Numbered from the stretch's first letter, positions 36,934 through 46,601 are shown. The stretch is DNA of 64,000 bases from Paraburkholderia sp. ZP32-5 (GCF_021390495.1 NZ_JAJEJP010000001.1:682001-746000), one strand, 5' to 3'. Notes: generated from the sequence alone by a model not told the origin. Numbers and translations are program-made.

Positions 36934-39900
36934 ATGGGCGTACTTCTGCAGGGCTTTTTCAAGTTGCCGCCGAACCGTGCGTTGCCGTCGCCAGCGGATG
37001 GCAGTCAAAGGACCTGGTGGTGGGACCGATTGGCCGCGGAGGCTCACGACCTGGGCCTTGCCGGCTTCACTGCTGTCTGGCTGCCGCCCGTGCTCAAGAC
37101 GGCATCGGGGGCCAACCAGGGCGCGGATGGCTACGGTGCATTTGACGACTACGACATCGGCTCCAGGCGGCAAAAGGGATCGGTGCAGACGCGCTACGGA
37201 TCACGCGAGCAGTTGCAACGCTGCGTCGCTGTTCTGCGTGCCAACGGACTCGATGTGTACCTGGACATGGTGGAACATCAAAGATCAGGCGACACGACGC
37301 CTTTCGTGTTTCGCTATCCCGGGGCAGACGGTTCGCCGAATCGCGGACGCTTCCCAAAGGATCCGTCCAATTTCGTTGGAGCACACGCGCCTCAGGTGCC
37401 TCGCGACCCCAACCTCGGCGGACCGGTCGCCGATGATTTTCCGTTCGGACGCGAACTGGCGCCGATCAACGCGAAACCGTCGCGCTATGTTTTCAACAAT
37501 CTCATCGCTGCCGCTGACTGGATGACGCGCGCACTCGACGCGCAGGGTTATCGGATCGACGACGTGAAAGGGCTTTCGACAGACTTTCTGCTCCCGTTTC
37601 TGAATAGCAAAGCGATGGCGGGAAAGTTCGCTGTCGGAGAATTCTTCGATGGGAACCGTGCGCTGATCAACCAGTGGATATTCAATCCAAAAGGGATGGC
37701 GGGGCGCCCGAGCGCGTTCGACTTTCCATTGAAGTTCCTGCTCAATGGCATGTGCAACAATCCCGGTCGCTTCAACATGGCCGACCTCGATCATGCGGGG
37801 CTGGCCGGCATCTCGCCGATGAACGCGGTCACGTTCGTCGAGAACCACGATACGGACCTCCAGAGCGCGCAGAAGATCGTCGCGAACAAGATGTTGGCCT
37901 ATGCCTACATCCTGACCTCGGAGGGGTATCCGTGCGTGTTCTACAAGGACTACAGCACCAGCCCCGAATGCTACGGGCTCAAGCCGCAAATCGATAACCT
38001 CATCTGGATCCACGAGGTGTTGGCCGCTGGCACGACGGTGCAGAGATGGAAGGACTTCGATGTCTTTGCCTATGAAAGAAAGGGCGGTCCGCATCTCCTG
38101 GTGGCGCTGAACAACGATCCCGGCGGCATGCGAACGATCCGGGTGGACACCGGGTTCGGTTCCAACGTCCTGTTGCACGACTACACGGGACATGGGGCTG
38201 ACCTGATGACGGACGAGACCGGCGCGGTGACGGTGAGCGTGCCCGTGAACTCGAACGGATTGGGATACGTCTGCTATAGCCGCAGTGGTCAGGATAGGGC
38301 GTTGGCCCCGGCATCGCATGGCGTGAGCCAGGATTTCGAAGGTGCGGCCGACCTCGACATCCTGCCTTGCAGGAACGGCACGACAGTCGACGCAGGCAGG
38401 ATATGGTGTGCGCAAGGCTCGCCCGTCACGGCGACATTGACGCTCGATCGTTCGGGTTGGAACGCTTCGTCCAGAGTAAGCCTGGAGCTGCTGGCTCCCG
38501 ACAACATTCAAAAGGAAACGATCACGCTGACGAGCGCGAATGCGCCGACGCTGACAACGACTGCGGGCAAGGAAGGTTTTTACACGCTTCGAGTGACCGC
38601 GGCTGGGTTGCCTGCGTCGAACGCGGATCACCAGTACAAGGTCTCGGCCAGCTTTAAGGCCCCCTTGAAACTGGGACTGGAGACGACCGCTCCCGAGCCC
38701 GATCCGGCCAGACTGGGACGTTGGTCGACGCCGATCGACCTTAAAAACGTCGCGATCCACGCGCATCTGCTGCCGACGGGCAAAATTCTTTACTGGGGCC
38801 GTCGAAAAGAGTTCGGCTCCGATGTCTTTGCCACGCTCAACGACCACGTCTCCCAAACCTACTTATGGGATCCGGAAACCGGGACCAGCACCGAGACGAA
38901 GAACCAGCCGACATTGAAAGACGGCACCACCGTCAACCTGTTCTGCTCCGGTCACACGTTCCTCGCGGACGGAAGATTGATGGTCGCGGGAGGGCATCTG
39001 TTCGACAGCCAGGGCGTCAACCAGAGCTGCATCTATGATCCCGCGACGGATCTGTGGACAGCCGAAGAACCGATGAACAACGGCCGGTGGTACCCCTCTG
39101 CCGTGACGCTGCCCGACGGCGGAGCGCTGGTGTTGTCCGGGTCCTTTGCATCAGGTCCGTTGCAACCGCCACCGAACAATACCGTCGTCAACCCAACGCC
39201 GCAGGTCTGGCGAGGGACCGGATGGCAATCGCTGCACGACTTCGATGATGGGTTGACGCTGTTTCCGCGGCTCCACATCGAGCCAAAGCAGGGACATGTT
39301 TTCATGTCGGGCGCACAAGGAGAAAGTTTCTTTCTGGATACGAGCGGTGGAGGCGCCTGGATACGTGGCCCGTCTCGCGCGCTGGGTCTTCGGGATTACG
39401 CACCATCAGTGATGTACGACACGGGCAAGGTGATTTACATCGGTGGCGGTCTTGACGCCGGTACGAACCTGCCCGCGAGCGGTGCCGAAACGATAGATCT
39501 GGGTTCCCCGAATCCGGCGTGGCACCCAACCTCACCAATGCATTTTCGGCGGCGCCAGCACAACGCGACGATCCTTCCGAACGGCACCGTGCTTGTCACC
39601 GGTGGAACCCAAGGGCCGAACTTCAACGATGTGGATATCGGTTCCCCGATCCACGCGGCGGAAATCTGGGATCCGGCAACCGGAACGTGGACCATCATGG
39701 CGGAAGAAGCGGTTGATCGTTGCTATCACTCGACCGCGGTGCTGCTTCCCGACGGACGCGTATTCAGTGCCGGCGGTGGCGAATACGCTCCCGAAAACAA
39801 CGTGGCAAATCCGGCGAAGGACACGCACTCGAACGCGCAACTATTCTCTCCGCCGTACATGTTTCGTCAGCGTCCGACTTTCTCGGGCGCGCCGGACGAG

Positions 39901-40791
39901 ATCTTCTATGGCGACGCAGTCACGCTGCAAGTTGCAAACGCAATCACAATCACGACAATAACCTTGATACGGCTTGCGTCGGTCACGCACTCATGCGATC
40001 AGAACCAGCGGTTAAGCAAGCTCACCTTCGAAAAGGGCGCCGCTACGTTGAAGGTCACGGCACCAGCGAACCCAAACGTCTGTCCGCCGGGTCACTACAT
40101 GTTGTTCGTGGTGGACGCCGAAGGAACGCCTTCCGTGGGCCATATTGTGCGCATCGCAGCGCGTCAGGCCGCGCCGGCGGCGTTCGTGCCGAGGGGCGTC
40201 GTTTTCAACGAAGCGCGGCCCGGTCCCGTCGAAAAAGACGTGGAGACGCGTCGAACGGCGACAACGCCGCTCGTCACCGTGGGGATCACGCCGACCTGCC
40301 TGTATGGACTGGCGGGTTGCTGGGGCGGCGCGAAGGGCGCGTTGCGCCGGCTGACAGGAGTCGAAAGCGTTCTCGAGGAGGCCAATGCCTATACGTCGAC
40401 TGCTTCGGTCTTCCTGAAGGATGACAGACTGCCGGATCTCGACATCTGGCGCCAGGAATTTGGGCGCATCGCCAATGCATCGTACTCATTGCGCGGGATC
40501 GAGATGAGCCTGAGCGGCACGATCGAGGAGAAAGATGGATTGCTGATATTGCTCGGCAATCAAACAAGGCCAACGGTCTGGCTGGCACCGCTCGAGGCCA
40601 GCGCTAAAGTGCAATGGAATTTCGCTACGAAATCAAACTGGCCGCTGGAACCGGACGAAGCAACCGCCTACGAGAGACTGAGACAGCTTCTGAGTGACCC
40701 GATGCGCGAAGGCGCGTCGGTAACGGTCACCGGTGCGTTGTTGAAGCATGAACATGGATTCTTCGTCGAAGTTAGAACCTTCACTGTCTGA
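36934..40791 (+). CDS. GH13 alpha-amylase / AA5 copper radical oxidase fusion with HMA-like C-terminus
   Basis: The giant protein has 1285 residues from ATG 36934 (AGGGG upstream); a TTG 11 codons earlier was rejected. Residues 1-450 are a GH13 barrel with GYRIDDVKG (nucleophile Asp209), VGEFFDG (acid/base Glu236) and FVENHDTD (Asp306), followed by the amylase beta-domain. Residues about 465-580 are a beta-sandwich. Residues about 590-1078 are a galactose/glyoxal-oxidase-like Kelch propeller plus C-terminal Ig-like domain. All AA5 copper and radical positions appear: Cys671 (NLFCSGHTF), Tyr720 (GRWYPSAVTLPDGG), Tyr931-His932 (RCYHSTAVLLPDG) and His1019 (VTHSCDQNQR). Residues about 1112-1285 hold TCLYGLAGCWGG and ALRRLTGVESVL, reminiscent of heavy-metal-associated folds. 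No signal peptide is seen. It follows the DyP gene. Confidence 0.88.
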   Translation: MGVLLQGFFKLPPNRALPSPADGSQRTWWWDRLAAEAHDLGLAGFTAVWLPPVLKTASGANQGADGYGAFDDYDIGSRRQKGSVQTRYGSREQLQRCVAVLRANGLDVYLDMVEHQRSGDTTPFVFRYPGADGSPNRGRFPKDPSNFVGAHAPQVPRDPNLGGPVADDFPFGRELAPINAKPSRYVFNNLIAAADWMTRALDAQGYRIDDVKGLSTDFLLPFLNSKAMAGKFAVGEFFDGNRALINQWIFNPKGMAGRPSAFDFPLKFLLNGMCNNPGRFNMADLDHAGLAGISPMNAVTFVENHDTDLQSAQKIVANKMLAYAYILTSEGYPCVFYKDYSTSPECYGLKPQIDNLIWIHEVLAAGTTVQRWKDFDVFAYERKGGPHLLVALNNDPGGMRTIRVDTGFGSNVLLHDYTGHGADLMTDETGAVTVSVPVNSNGLGYVCYSRSGQDRALAPASHGVSQDFEGAADLDILPCRNGTTVDAGRIWCAQGSPVTATLTLDRSGWNASSRVSLELLAPDNIQKETITLTSANAPTLTTTAGKEGFYTLRVTAAGLPASNADHQYKVSASFKAPLKLGLETTAPEPDPARLGRWSTPIDLKNVAIHAHLLPTGKILYWGRRKEFGSDVFATLNDHVSQTYLWDPETGTSTETKNQPTLKDGTTVNLFCSGHTFLADGRLMVAGGHLFDSQGVNQSCIYDPATDLWTAEEPMNNGRWYPSAVTLPDGGALVLSGSFASGPLQPPPNNTVVNPTPQVWRGTGWQSLHDFDDGLTLFPRLHIEPKQGHVFMSGAQGESFFLDTSGGGAWIRGPSRALGLRDYAPSVMYDTGKVIYIGGGLDAGTNLPASGAETIDLGSPNPAWHPTSPMHFRRRQHNATILPNGTVLVTGGTQGPNFNDVDIGSPIHAAEIWDPATGTWTIMAEEAVDRCYHSTAVLLPDGRVFSAGGGEYAPENNVANPAKDTHSNAQLFSPPYMFRQRPTFSGAPDEIFYGDAVTLQVANAITITTITLIRLASVTHSCDQNQRLSKLTFEKGAATLKVTAPANPNVCPPGHYMLFVVDAEGTPSVGHIVRIAARQAAPAAFVPRGVVFNEARPGPVEKDVETRRTATTPLVTVGITPTCLYGLAGCWGGAKGALRRLTGVESVLEEANAYTSTASVFLKDDRLPDLDIWRQEFGRIANASYSLRGIEMSLSGTIEEKDGLLILLGNQTRPTVWLAPLEASAKVQWNFATKSNWPLEPDEATAYERLRQLLSDPMREGASVTVTGALLKHEHGFFVEVRTFTV

Positions 40792-41113
40792 ACCATGGTC
40801 TCGACGCGTCGATTGTCAGCGATGCGGAAGACAAGTCCGAACACGAAGGCTCAGCATCATCGTGTCCGCTGACGACGAATACGCACCATATGTGCGCTTC
40901 CCCACGTACGCGACGATGCGTCGGCTTTCTTCTAGCGAATGAACAATATGCTTGAGGACGGGCTTCTAACGGAGACGCCACGGATGTCACCCGTTACAGC
41001 CCGGTCCAGATCCTGGACGGAAAACACGTGCCCAGACGCTCGGGCTTGCGCGGTTCCGGGCGGCGCTGCGAGCTATTGGCAAGTAATCCGCGCCCACGCT
41101 GAAAGAGGGATGT
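40792..41113. other. Intergenic region before the TpsA gene
   Basis: A 322-bp spacer with no supported gene. GAGGG at 41105-41109 serves the TpsA start. No clear terminator for the fusion gene was found. Confidence 0.45.
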
Positions 41114-43564
41114 ATGACACGTTCAGGACGATCTCCGCTTGCGCGATGCATAACGCATCGTCAGAAATCAGCCGGACGCATCTGGCTCGTGATCGGCATT
41201 TCATTCGCAGAACTCTACCTGACGCACACCGCGTGCGCGGCGGGCGTCCTACCCAACGGCGGCCGGTATGTCGCCGGCACCGGCACGATAGCGGGCACGA
41301 GCAACGGACTCGTGATCACACAACCCGGTTCGACACACGGTGTGATCGACTGGAACAGCTTCTCGATCGGCGCGAACAACAGCGTCACGTTCAATAACGG
41401 CAATGGCGCGACGCTGAACCGGGTGACGGGTGGTTCGCCCTCCGCGATCCTCGGCAGGCTCAGCGCAACGGGCAGCCTGTATGTGATCAATCCGCAGGGC
41501 GTCGTCGTGGGGCCATCCGGAACGGTGACGACGGGCGGACGCTTCGTAGCATCCACGCTGGACGCAAGCGACAGCGCGTTCATGAACGGCGGCGCGCTTG
41601 TTCTGTCGGGCAATTCGGACGCGAGCGTGATCAACCTCGGCAAGATCAGTTCGACCGGCGGCGACATCTTCCTGATCGCGCGACACGCCGTGACCAACGC
41701 CGGCACTATCACAGCGCCGAACGGCACGGCCGAACTGGCCGTCGGCGAACAGGTGCTGTTGCAGGACTCGGCCAGCAGCAAACAGGTGCTCGTGCAGACC
41801 GGTAGCCAGGGTACGGTTCTCAACAGCGGAAGCATCGCGGCCGCGCAGATCAGCCTGCAGGGCGCCGATGGCAACGTGTTTGCGCTCGCCGGCGGTGGCA
41901 CGCGCATCCGCGCGACGGGCACGGCGAATCGCGACGGCCATGTGTGGCTCGTCGCCGACGGCGGCCGTGTCGAGCAGTCGGGCGTGATCACGGCCACCAA
42001 CGCAAACGGCAGCGGTGGAACGGTCGACACCGACGCGGCGCGCATGGCGTTCGGCGCCACGGCAGCCGTGCATGCGGGCGAATGGAATCTCTCGACGCCC
42101 AGCTTCACGATCGACCAATCCGCTGCACGCGCACTGGGCGGCAGCCTGAATTCAGGCACTTCCGTCCATGTGGCCACGACAGGCACGACAGGCGCGACGG
42201 GCGACATCGACGTCGCATCGAAACTGAACTGGAGCGGTCCCGCTTCGCTGACGCTCGCCGCGTACCGCGACGTGTCGATCAGGAGCGGTGCGACGATCGC
42301 GAACCAGGGCGCGGGCAATCTCAGCTTGCGCGCCGACGCAACCGGCATCGACAACGGCGGCGGCATCACCAACAAAGGCACGCTCGACTGGTCGAAGAGC
42401 ACCGGTGCGCTGAGTGCTTTCTACGACATGAACGGCACATACGTTGCCGGTACCCAACTGAGCAATCCGGCATGGATGCCCGCCGCATTCAGCGGCCTCG
42501 TTACGCAGATCACCCCGTACAGGCTTGTGAACTCGCTGACCGATCTGTCGAATGTCGCCAACGATCTCAACGGTAACTACGCGCTCGGCAGGAACATCGA
42601 TGCGAGCGCGACGAGCAGCAGCCCCTTCGCTCCAATCGGCAACGTTAGCGCACCGTTCACGGGGCAGTTCGACGGACAAGGCAATACGATCACCTCGCTC
42701 ACGCTGGGCGGGTTTCTGATTTACGGCGGGGACGAACCGCCACAGCCACTAGTGGGCATGTTCGGTGCAATCGGTACCCAGGGTGTCGTACGCAACCTCG
42801 GCATTTCGGGCACGGCGAATTCGACTAACGTGAGTGGGCTTATCGGATACCCGAGCTTCTATATGGGCATACTTGCCGGCCTGAACAACGGTACTGTCCT
42901 GCGCGTGAACACGGCCGGTACGGTGGCGACCCTGAATCCCAGCTCGGGGCTTCCGATCGACTTTTCGTCAGCCGGTGGGCTCGTGGGCGTCAACGCCGGC
43001 TCGATCCTGCGTTCTTCGAGCAGCGCCGCCGTCAGCTCGGGGGGGGCTTGGGTCGGTGGTCTGGTGGGCGAGAATGACGGCCTGATCAGCCAGTCGTTCG
43101 CCACGGGTCCTGTCGTGTCGTCGGGTTACAACGCCAAGGGCGGTGGTGGCCTCGCCGGCTCCAACACTGGCACGATCAGCCAGTCTTATGCAACCGGCTC
43201 TACGACGTTTCCGGGCTGCCGCTCCAGTCAATGCGGGGGGGCCGGCCTCGTCGCTTATAACTCGGGAACAATCACCCAGTCATTCGCAACCGGTCCGGTG
43301 AACCAGCCGGTGTTTTATGGACCGATCGGCATCGCGCGGTCCAATGTAGGCACGATTGCGAACGATGTGTACTGGAACACCGACACCACGGGCGCCACAA
43401 TCGGCGTCGTGTACGGTACGCCGATTCCCGCGGCGAACGGGCTGACCACCGCTCAGATGAGCACGCCGACGTCTTTCGTCGGGTATGACTTCAGCTCGAC
43501 GGGCGTGTGGGCGATGCCTGCCGGCGCGACGCATCCGGTGCTGCGCTGGCAACTGACGCAATAA
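41114..43564 (+). CDS. TpsA-type filamentous haemagglutinin-like exoprotein with GLUG repeats
   Basis: This 816-residue exoprotein has a signal peptide of about 43 residues (ending HTACAAGVLP). The TPS secretion domain follows: TQPGSTHGVIDWNSFSIGAN, then LYVINPQGVVVGPSG, the NPxG motif recognised by the TpsB pore. The body is a predicted beta-helix. Near residues 480-760 it carries several GLUG-type repeats (GLVGENDGLISQSFATGPVV, GLAGSNTGTISQSYATGS, NSGTITQSFATGPV). GLUG repeats occur in bacterial surface and IgA-protease-like proteins. It is likely a secreted adhesin or biofilm protein. It is short for an FHA-type adhesin and has no C-terminal toxin. The cognate transporter gene lies convergently downstream, which is unusual. 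Confidence 0.88.
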   Translation: MTRSGRSPLARCITHRQKSAGRIWLVIGISFAELYLTHTACAAGVLPNGGRYVAGTGTIAGTSNGLVITQPGSTHGVIDWNSFSIGANNSVTFNNGNGATLNRVTGGSPSAILGRLSATGSLYVINPQGVVVGPSGTVTTGGRFVASTLDASDSAFMNGGALVLSGNSDASVINLGKISSTGGDIFLIARHAVTNAGTITAPNGTAELAVGEQVLLQDSASSKQVLVQTGSQGTVLNSGSIAAAQISLQGADGNVFALAGGGTRIRATGTANRDGHVWLVADGGRVEQSGVITATNANGSGGTVDTDAARMAFGATAAVHAGEWNLSTPSFTIDQSAARALGGSLNSGTSVHVATTGTTGATGDIDVASKLNWSGPASLTLAAYRDVSIRSGATIANQGAGNLSLRADATGIDNGGGITNKGTLDWSKSTGALSAFYDMNGTYVAGTQLSNPAWMPAAFSGLVTQITPYRLVNSLTDLSNVANDLNGNYALGRNIDASATSSSPFAPIGNVSAPFTGQFDGQGNTITSLTLGGFLIYGGDEPPQPLVGMFGAIGTQGVVRNLGISGTANSTNVSGLIGYPSFYMGILAGLNNGTVLRVNTAGTVATLNPSSGLPIDFSSAGGLVGVNAGSILRSSSSAAVSSGGAWVGGLVGENDGLISQSFATGPVVSSGYNAKGGGGLAGSNTGTISQSYATGSTTFPGCRSSQCGGAGLVAYNSGTITQSFATGPVNQPVFYGPIGIARSNVGTIANDVYWNTDTTGATIGVVYGTPIPAANGLTTAQMSTPTSFVGYDFSSTGVWAMPAGATHPVLRWQLTQ

Positions 43565-43643
43565 CCACGCGCGGAGTCAGTCAGTCGGGCTGCTTTCCGA
43601 TAGGCCGCTAGGTGTCCGCGGCCAGACGTCGACAACCGACGCT

Positions 43644-45401
43644 TCACGTTCCGATCGACACATATAACAGCACGATCGGCGCCTTCGAGCCATTTGGCGT
43701 CGCCGGGCGTAACGGTGCGCCATACGTGCAGCGCAAATCCACGAACCGTGACCATTGGAAACGCACGCCCGCACCGACGCCCGCGAGCAGACCGGGGTTA
43801 TTTTCCGCTGGCTGGTCGATCGTGTTCCATAGCCGGCCGGCGTCGAAAAACACGAAGGGCTGCACAGCCGCATTGCTCGCGCCGAGCGGGATCGCAGGCG
43901 TGCGCACCTCCGTCTGAATGTTCCAGCCGCGATCGCCCTGCGTGACATAGGGTTCGTAGCCTCGCACGCTGGACTCCCCGCCAAGCCCCATCTCCTCGCT
44001 CGGCAATAACGTGTTCGGAGTCCACTGAAACGTTCCGTTCGCGATCAGCGTGAAGCCGGCGCCAAGCGCGGTGGCGCGGGACGCCGTCAACTGCATATAA
44101 ATGTACCGGGCCGTCGCGCCCTGCCGCGCGGCATTGAATGCCGCGTCCTGGTTGCTGCCGTCCAGTCCGCCCGGACTGGCGACGAGTGTCGCCGCGGCGT
44201 GCGCGGTGCCGGCCTCGGTCGGCTTGCTGATGTCGTAAGCCAGCACGAACTGGTGGATGTGCGTATTCGAGTTGAAGACCTGCGAGCCGCCGAATTCCAG
44301 ATCGTTGTTGCTGCGCTTGAAGTCGTATCCGATCTGGATCAACTGTGCCGTGTCCGTGATGGTCGGCAAACGCAAGTCGTAGCGAAAGCTCAACTGCGCG
44401 GAAATGCCCGTTTGCCCATACGCGTCGGGCAAGCGTGGCGTGCTTTGCGCGTAGACGCCGAACAACTCGATGCTGTCGAGCCATGGCAGTGGCGCTGTGT
44501 AGTTCAGCGCGTGCGCGGTGAAGCGGGCGCGGTTGGGGCGGCCTTCGATATCCGGATTGCCGCTGAAGAAATCGTTGCTGGCCGTGAATTGATAGGCGAT
44601 CTGCTGATCGAGACCAAACAGGTTGCCGTAGCCTACGCCTGCAAAAAAACGATCGCGGCCGAGATCCGGCACACCTTGATTGTCGTAACCCGCGCTGACC
44701 CGAAGCGGCAGACGGTCTTCGGTTTGCAACACGACGTCGGTGGTGCCCGCCGCATCGCCGGGCGTGAAAACAGCATCGACCCGTCGATAAGGGTTCGCGT
44801 TCAGCACGGCGAGCCCCTTCGACACCGACGCTTGCGGGATCGGTGCGCCGGGCTCGAGCGGCATTTCACGTTCCAGCAGACTGTTCGAAAAGTGGGTGTT
44901 GCCGCTTGCATGAACCCGACCCAGCCTGAATTCGGCAATGGCGATATGCACGACGCCCGAACTGACGTCCTGTTCCGGCACGTAGACGTCGACGAGCGGC
45001 TTTCCCGCCGCCCGGTAGTGCGCGACCACCGCGCGGCGTATTTCGGCGAGGCGACCGAACGTCAGCGGCTTGCCGAGGCCCGTCGCGAAGCTCTGCAGGA
45101 AGGCGTCGTCGAGTACTGGCAGTCCTCGCGCGATGATGGGTGCGGCCGGCGTCGGCGATGAAGGCATCGACGCGCCGGCGGGTTCGAAGACGAGCCCGGC
45201 CAGCCGGTCGACCGCGATCCGTGCGGACTCGATCTGCGTTTCTGATGACGATGGTGACGATGCGCTTCGCGGTACCGGTGGCGCGGGTTGCGGTGCCAGG
45301 TCACGCCATGCCTGCGCCGCTGCCGGTGAGGGATGCATGATGACAGCGATGCACGCCGCGATTATCAGAAAACCCGTGCAGTCGGTCGATCGCGGTTTCA
45401 T
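43644..45401 (-). CDS. TpsB-type (ShlB/FhaC) outer-membrane transporter
   Basis: This 585-residue partner transporter has a signal peptide (about 1-29, ending SPAAAQA). Two POTRA domains follow (about 75-150 with GKPLVDVYVPEQDVSSGVVH, and 155-225 with RLGRVHASGNTHFSNSLLER). The rest is a 16-strand barrel. FxxG-type and MGLGGESSVRGYEPYVTQGD segments near residue 480 contain the conserved VRGY of loop 6, which reaches into the pore. The last residues YVSIGT are not the usual terminal aromatic. It exports a TpsA protein, most simply the one encoded opposite it, whose stop is 80 bp away. It has its own promoter, since the two genes are convergent. Confidence 0.9.
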   Translation of the reverse strand: MKPRSTDCTGFLIIAACIAVIMHPSPAAAQAWRDLAPQPAPPVPRSASSPSSSETQIESARIAVDRLAGLVFEPAGASMPSSPTPAAPIIARGLPVLDDAFLQSFATGLGKPLTFGRLAEIRRAVVAHYRAAGKPLVDVYVPEQDVSSGVVHIAIAEFRLGRVHASGNTHFSNSLLEREMPLEPGAPIPQASVSKGLAVLNANPYRRVDAVFTPGDAAGTTDVVLQTEDRLPLRVSAGYDNQGVPDLGRDRFFAGVGYGNLFGLDQQIAYQFTASNDFFSGNPDIEGRPNRARFTAHALNYTAPLPWLDSIELFGVYAQSTPRLPDAYGQTGISAQLSFRYDLRLPTITDTAQLIQIGYDFKRSNNDLEFGGSQVFNSNTHIHQFVLAYDISKPTEAGTAHAAATLVASPGGLDGSNQDAAFNAARQGATARYIYMQLTASRATALGAGFTLIANGTFQWTPNTLLPSEEMGLGGESSVRGYEPYVTQGDRGWNIQTEVRTPAIPLGASNAAVQPFVFFDAGRLWNTIDQPAENNPGLLAGVGAGVRFQWSRFVDLRCTYGAPLRPATPNGSKAPIVLLYVSIGT

Positions 45402-46028
45402 CGAAATAGCCAGGTCGAGGACCCGTATCCGTGAAATGCCAACTTGCGGGAATCCAACTTGCGGGAATCCAACTCCGCATTGCGTTGGTTGAAATGAGCC
45501 GGGCAGAACGTGGTGATCTGTTGACAGGGATGCAATTCAACTTGCGTCGTCACGAAGTGAGTCCCGGTAAATGCGGTCAATGCATAGCCGCGGGACCGCT
45601 GTCTGACGTTTCCCCGGACATGCAAAGTACGCCAGTTATCGATCGATCAGCAATGTGTCTGCTGGGTGCTTCAGGATTATCTCGCCGCGCATATTCCTGA
45701 CTTTTGCCGGGAGTATCGCTTCGCGCCCGCGACATCAGGTAGCGCGGCGGCACGATCAGTGCGCCAGATCTGTATGCGGCGGATACTCGCCAAAACCGAA
45801 GTGCTGATGATCTGATGATATTTGCTGGGCGCCAGTTGATCTGTTGGCTTTGGCACTGAGTTGCTGAGCGGCTGAGTCAGTCACGCCCGCCCCAATATCC
45901 GCTCCCGAACATAGGCGGTCGTTTCCTTTGCAGCAATATCTCCAGGTCATCTTCGCCTCGTGACCGGGCTGTAAAAGCGAAGCTCTATAATCGGTTCAGC
46001 AGCAGCCAACCCTTCTGACCGGATATGC
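45402..46028. other. Intergenic region upstream of the TpsB gene
   Basis: A 627-bp stretch without a supported gene. It contains the 15-bp tandem repeat at 45439-45477 and an AT-richer part near 45790-45850. The right end leads into a small gene at 46029. Confidence 0.45.
45439..45477. repeat. 15-bp direct repeat, two and a half copies
   Basis: CCAACTTGCGGGAAT occurs at 45439-45453 and again at 45454-45468, followed by CCAACTCCG. It lies 40-75 bp upstream of the TpsB start. It could be an iterated protein-binding site or simple slippage. Confidence 0.6.
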
Positions 46029-46292
46029 ATGATGACCACCCTGTCGATCCAGATGATCGCGCTCACTCCGTGCGACGACGCTGCAATCTGCTTCTCGGCG
46101 TACGCCTTTGGCTGGGGCTACCGCGCTTTCCGTCTACCGCATGAAGTAGTCTGCGAACAGCTAGGGGCACGCGATAGCAGTGAGCATCAGATCCAGCTCG
46201 CTTTCCAGTTAGGCAAACAGCGAGTCCTGGGCGCGATCGAACAGTACGGGCTGTCCTTGTATTCGGGCGAGCGCATTTCGCTGTCCCTTTGA
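46029..46292 (+). CDS. Small hypothetical protein
   Basis: The frame encodes 87 residues starting MMTTLSIQMIALTPCDDAAI. I do not recognise it with certainty; size and a pattern of short beta-strands then a helix (HQIQLAFQLGKQRVLGAIEQ) vaguely recall DUF1488-like small proteins. There is no signal peptide. It stands alone between the TpsB upstream region and groES. The ribosome-binding site is poor, and an ATG at 46025 in another frame precedes the chosen start. Confidence 0.45.
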   Translation: MMTTLSIQMIALTPCDDAAICFSAYAFGWGYRAFRLPHEVVCEQLGARDSSEHQIQLAFQLGKQRVLGAIEQYGLSLYSGERISLSL

Positions 46293-46601
46293 TTCACCCA
46301 CAGTCGGCGGACCGAATCGTCGAGAGCACGCGTCTGCGCCCAGGCTCGGGGATTTCCCTGGGACGGCTTCAGTCACGCCGACGCGCTCAAGCCAGCGTCG
46401 CACGCTTCTGCCGAGCATGGAGCGGAGCAGTGGGCTTGTCCTGCGACGCGATGATAAATGACTGTTTTTACTGAGAAAAAGTTTGCGATTTCCGGTTTCG
46501 ATACCGCGCGAAGTTTCCGGCTTAAGTAAACAGGCTGCCCGGTTAAGCGAATCTCGGCAGCGGATTTCGACATCGACACGCCATTGCCTCATCCCCCACT
46601 T

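Noticed and set aside
45431..45700. 89-codon plus-strand frame with duplicated AGIQL residues
   Set aside because: It overlaps the TpsB upstream region, its N-terminus is just the 15-bp tandem repeat, and there is no ribosome-binding site.
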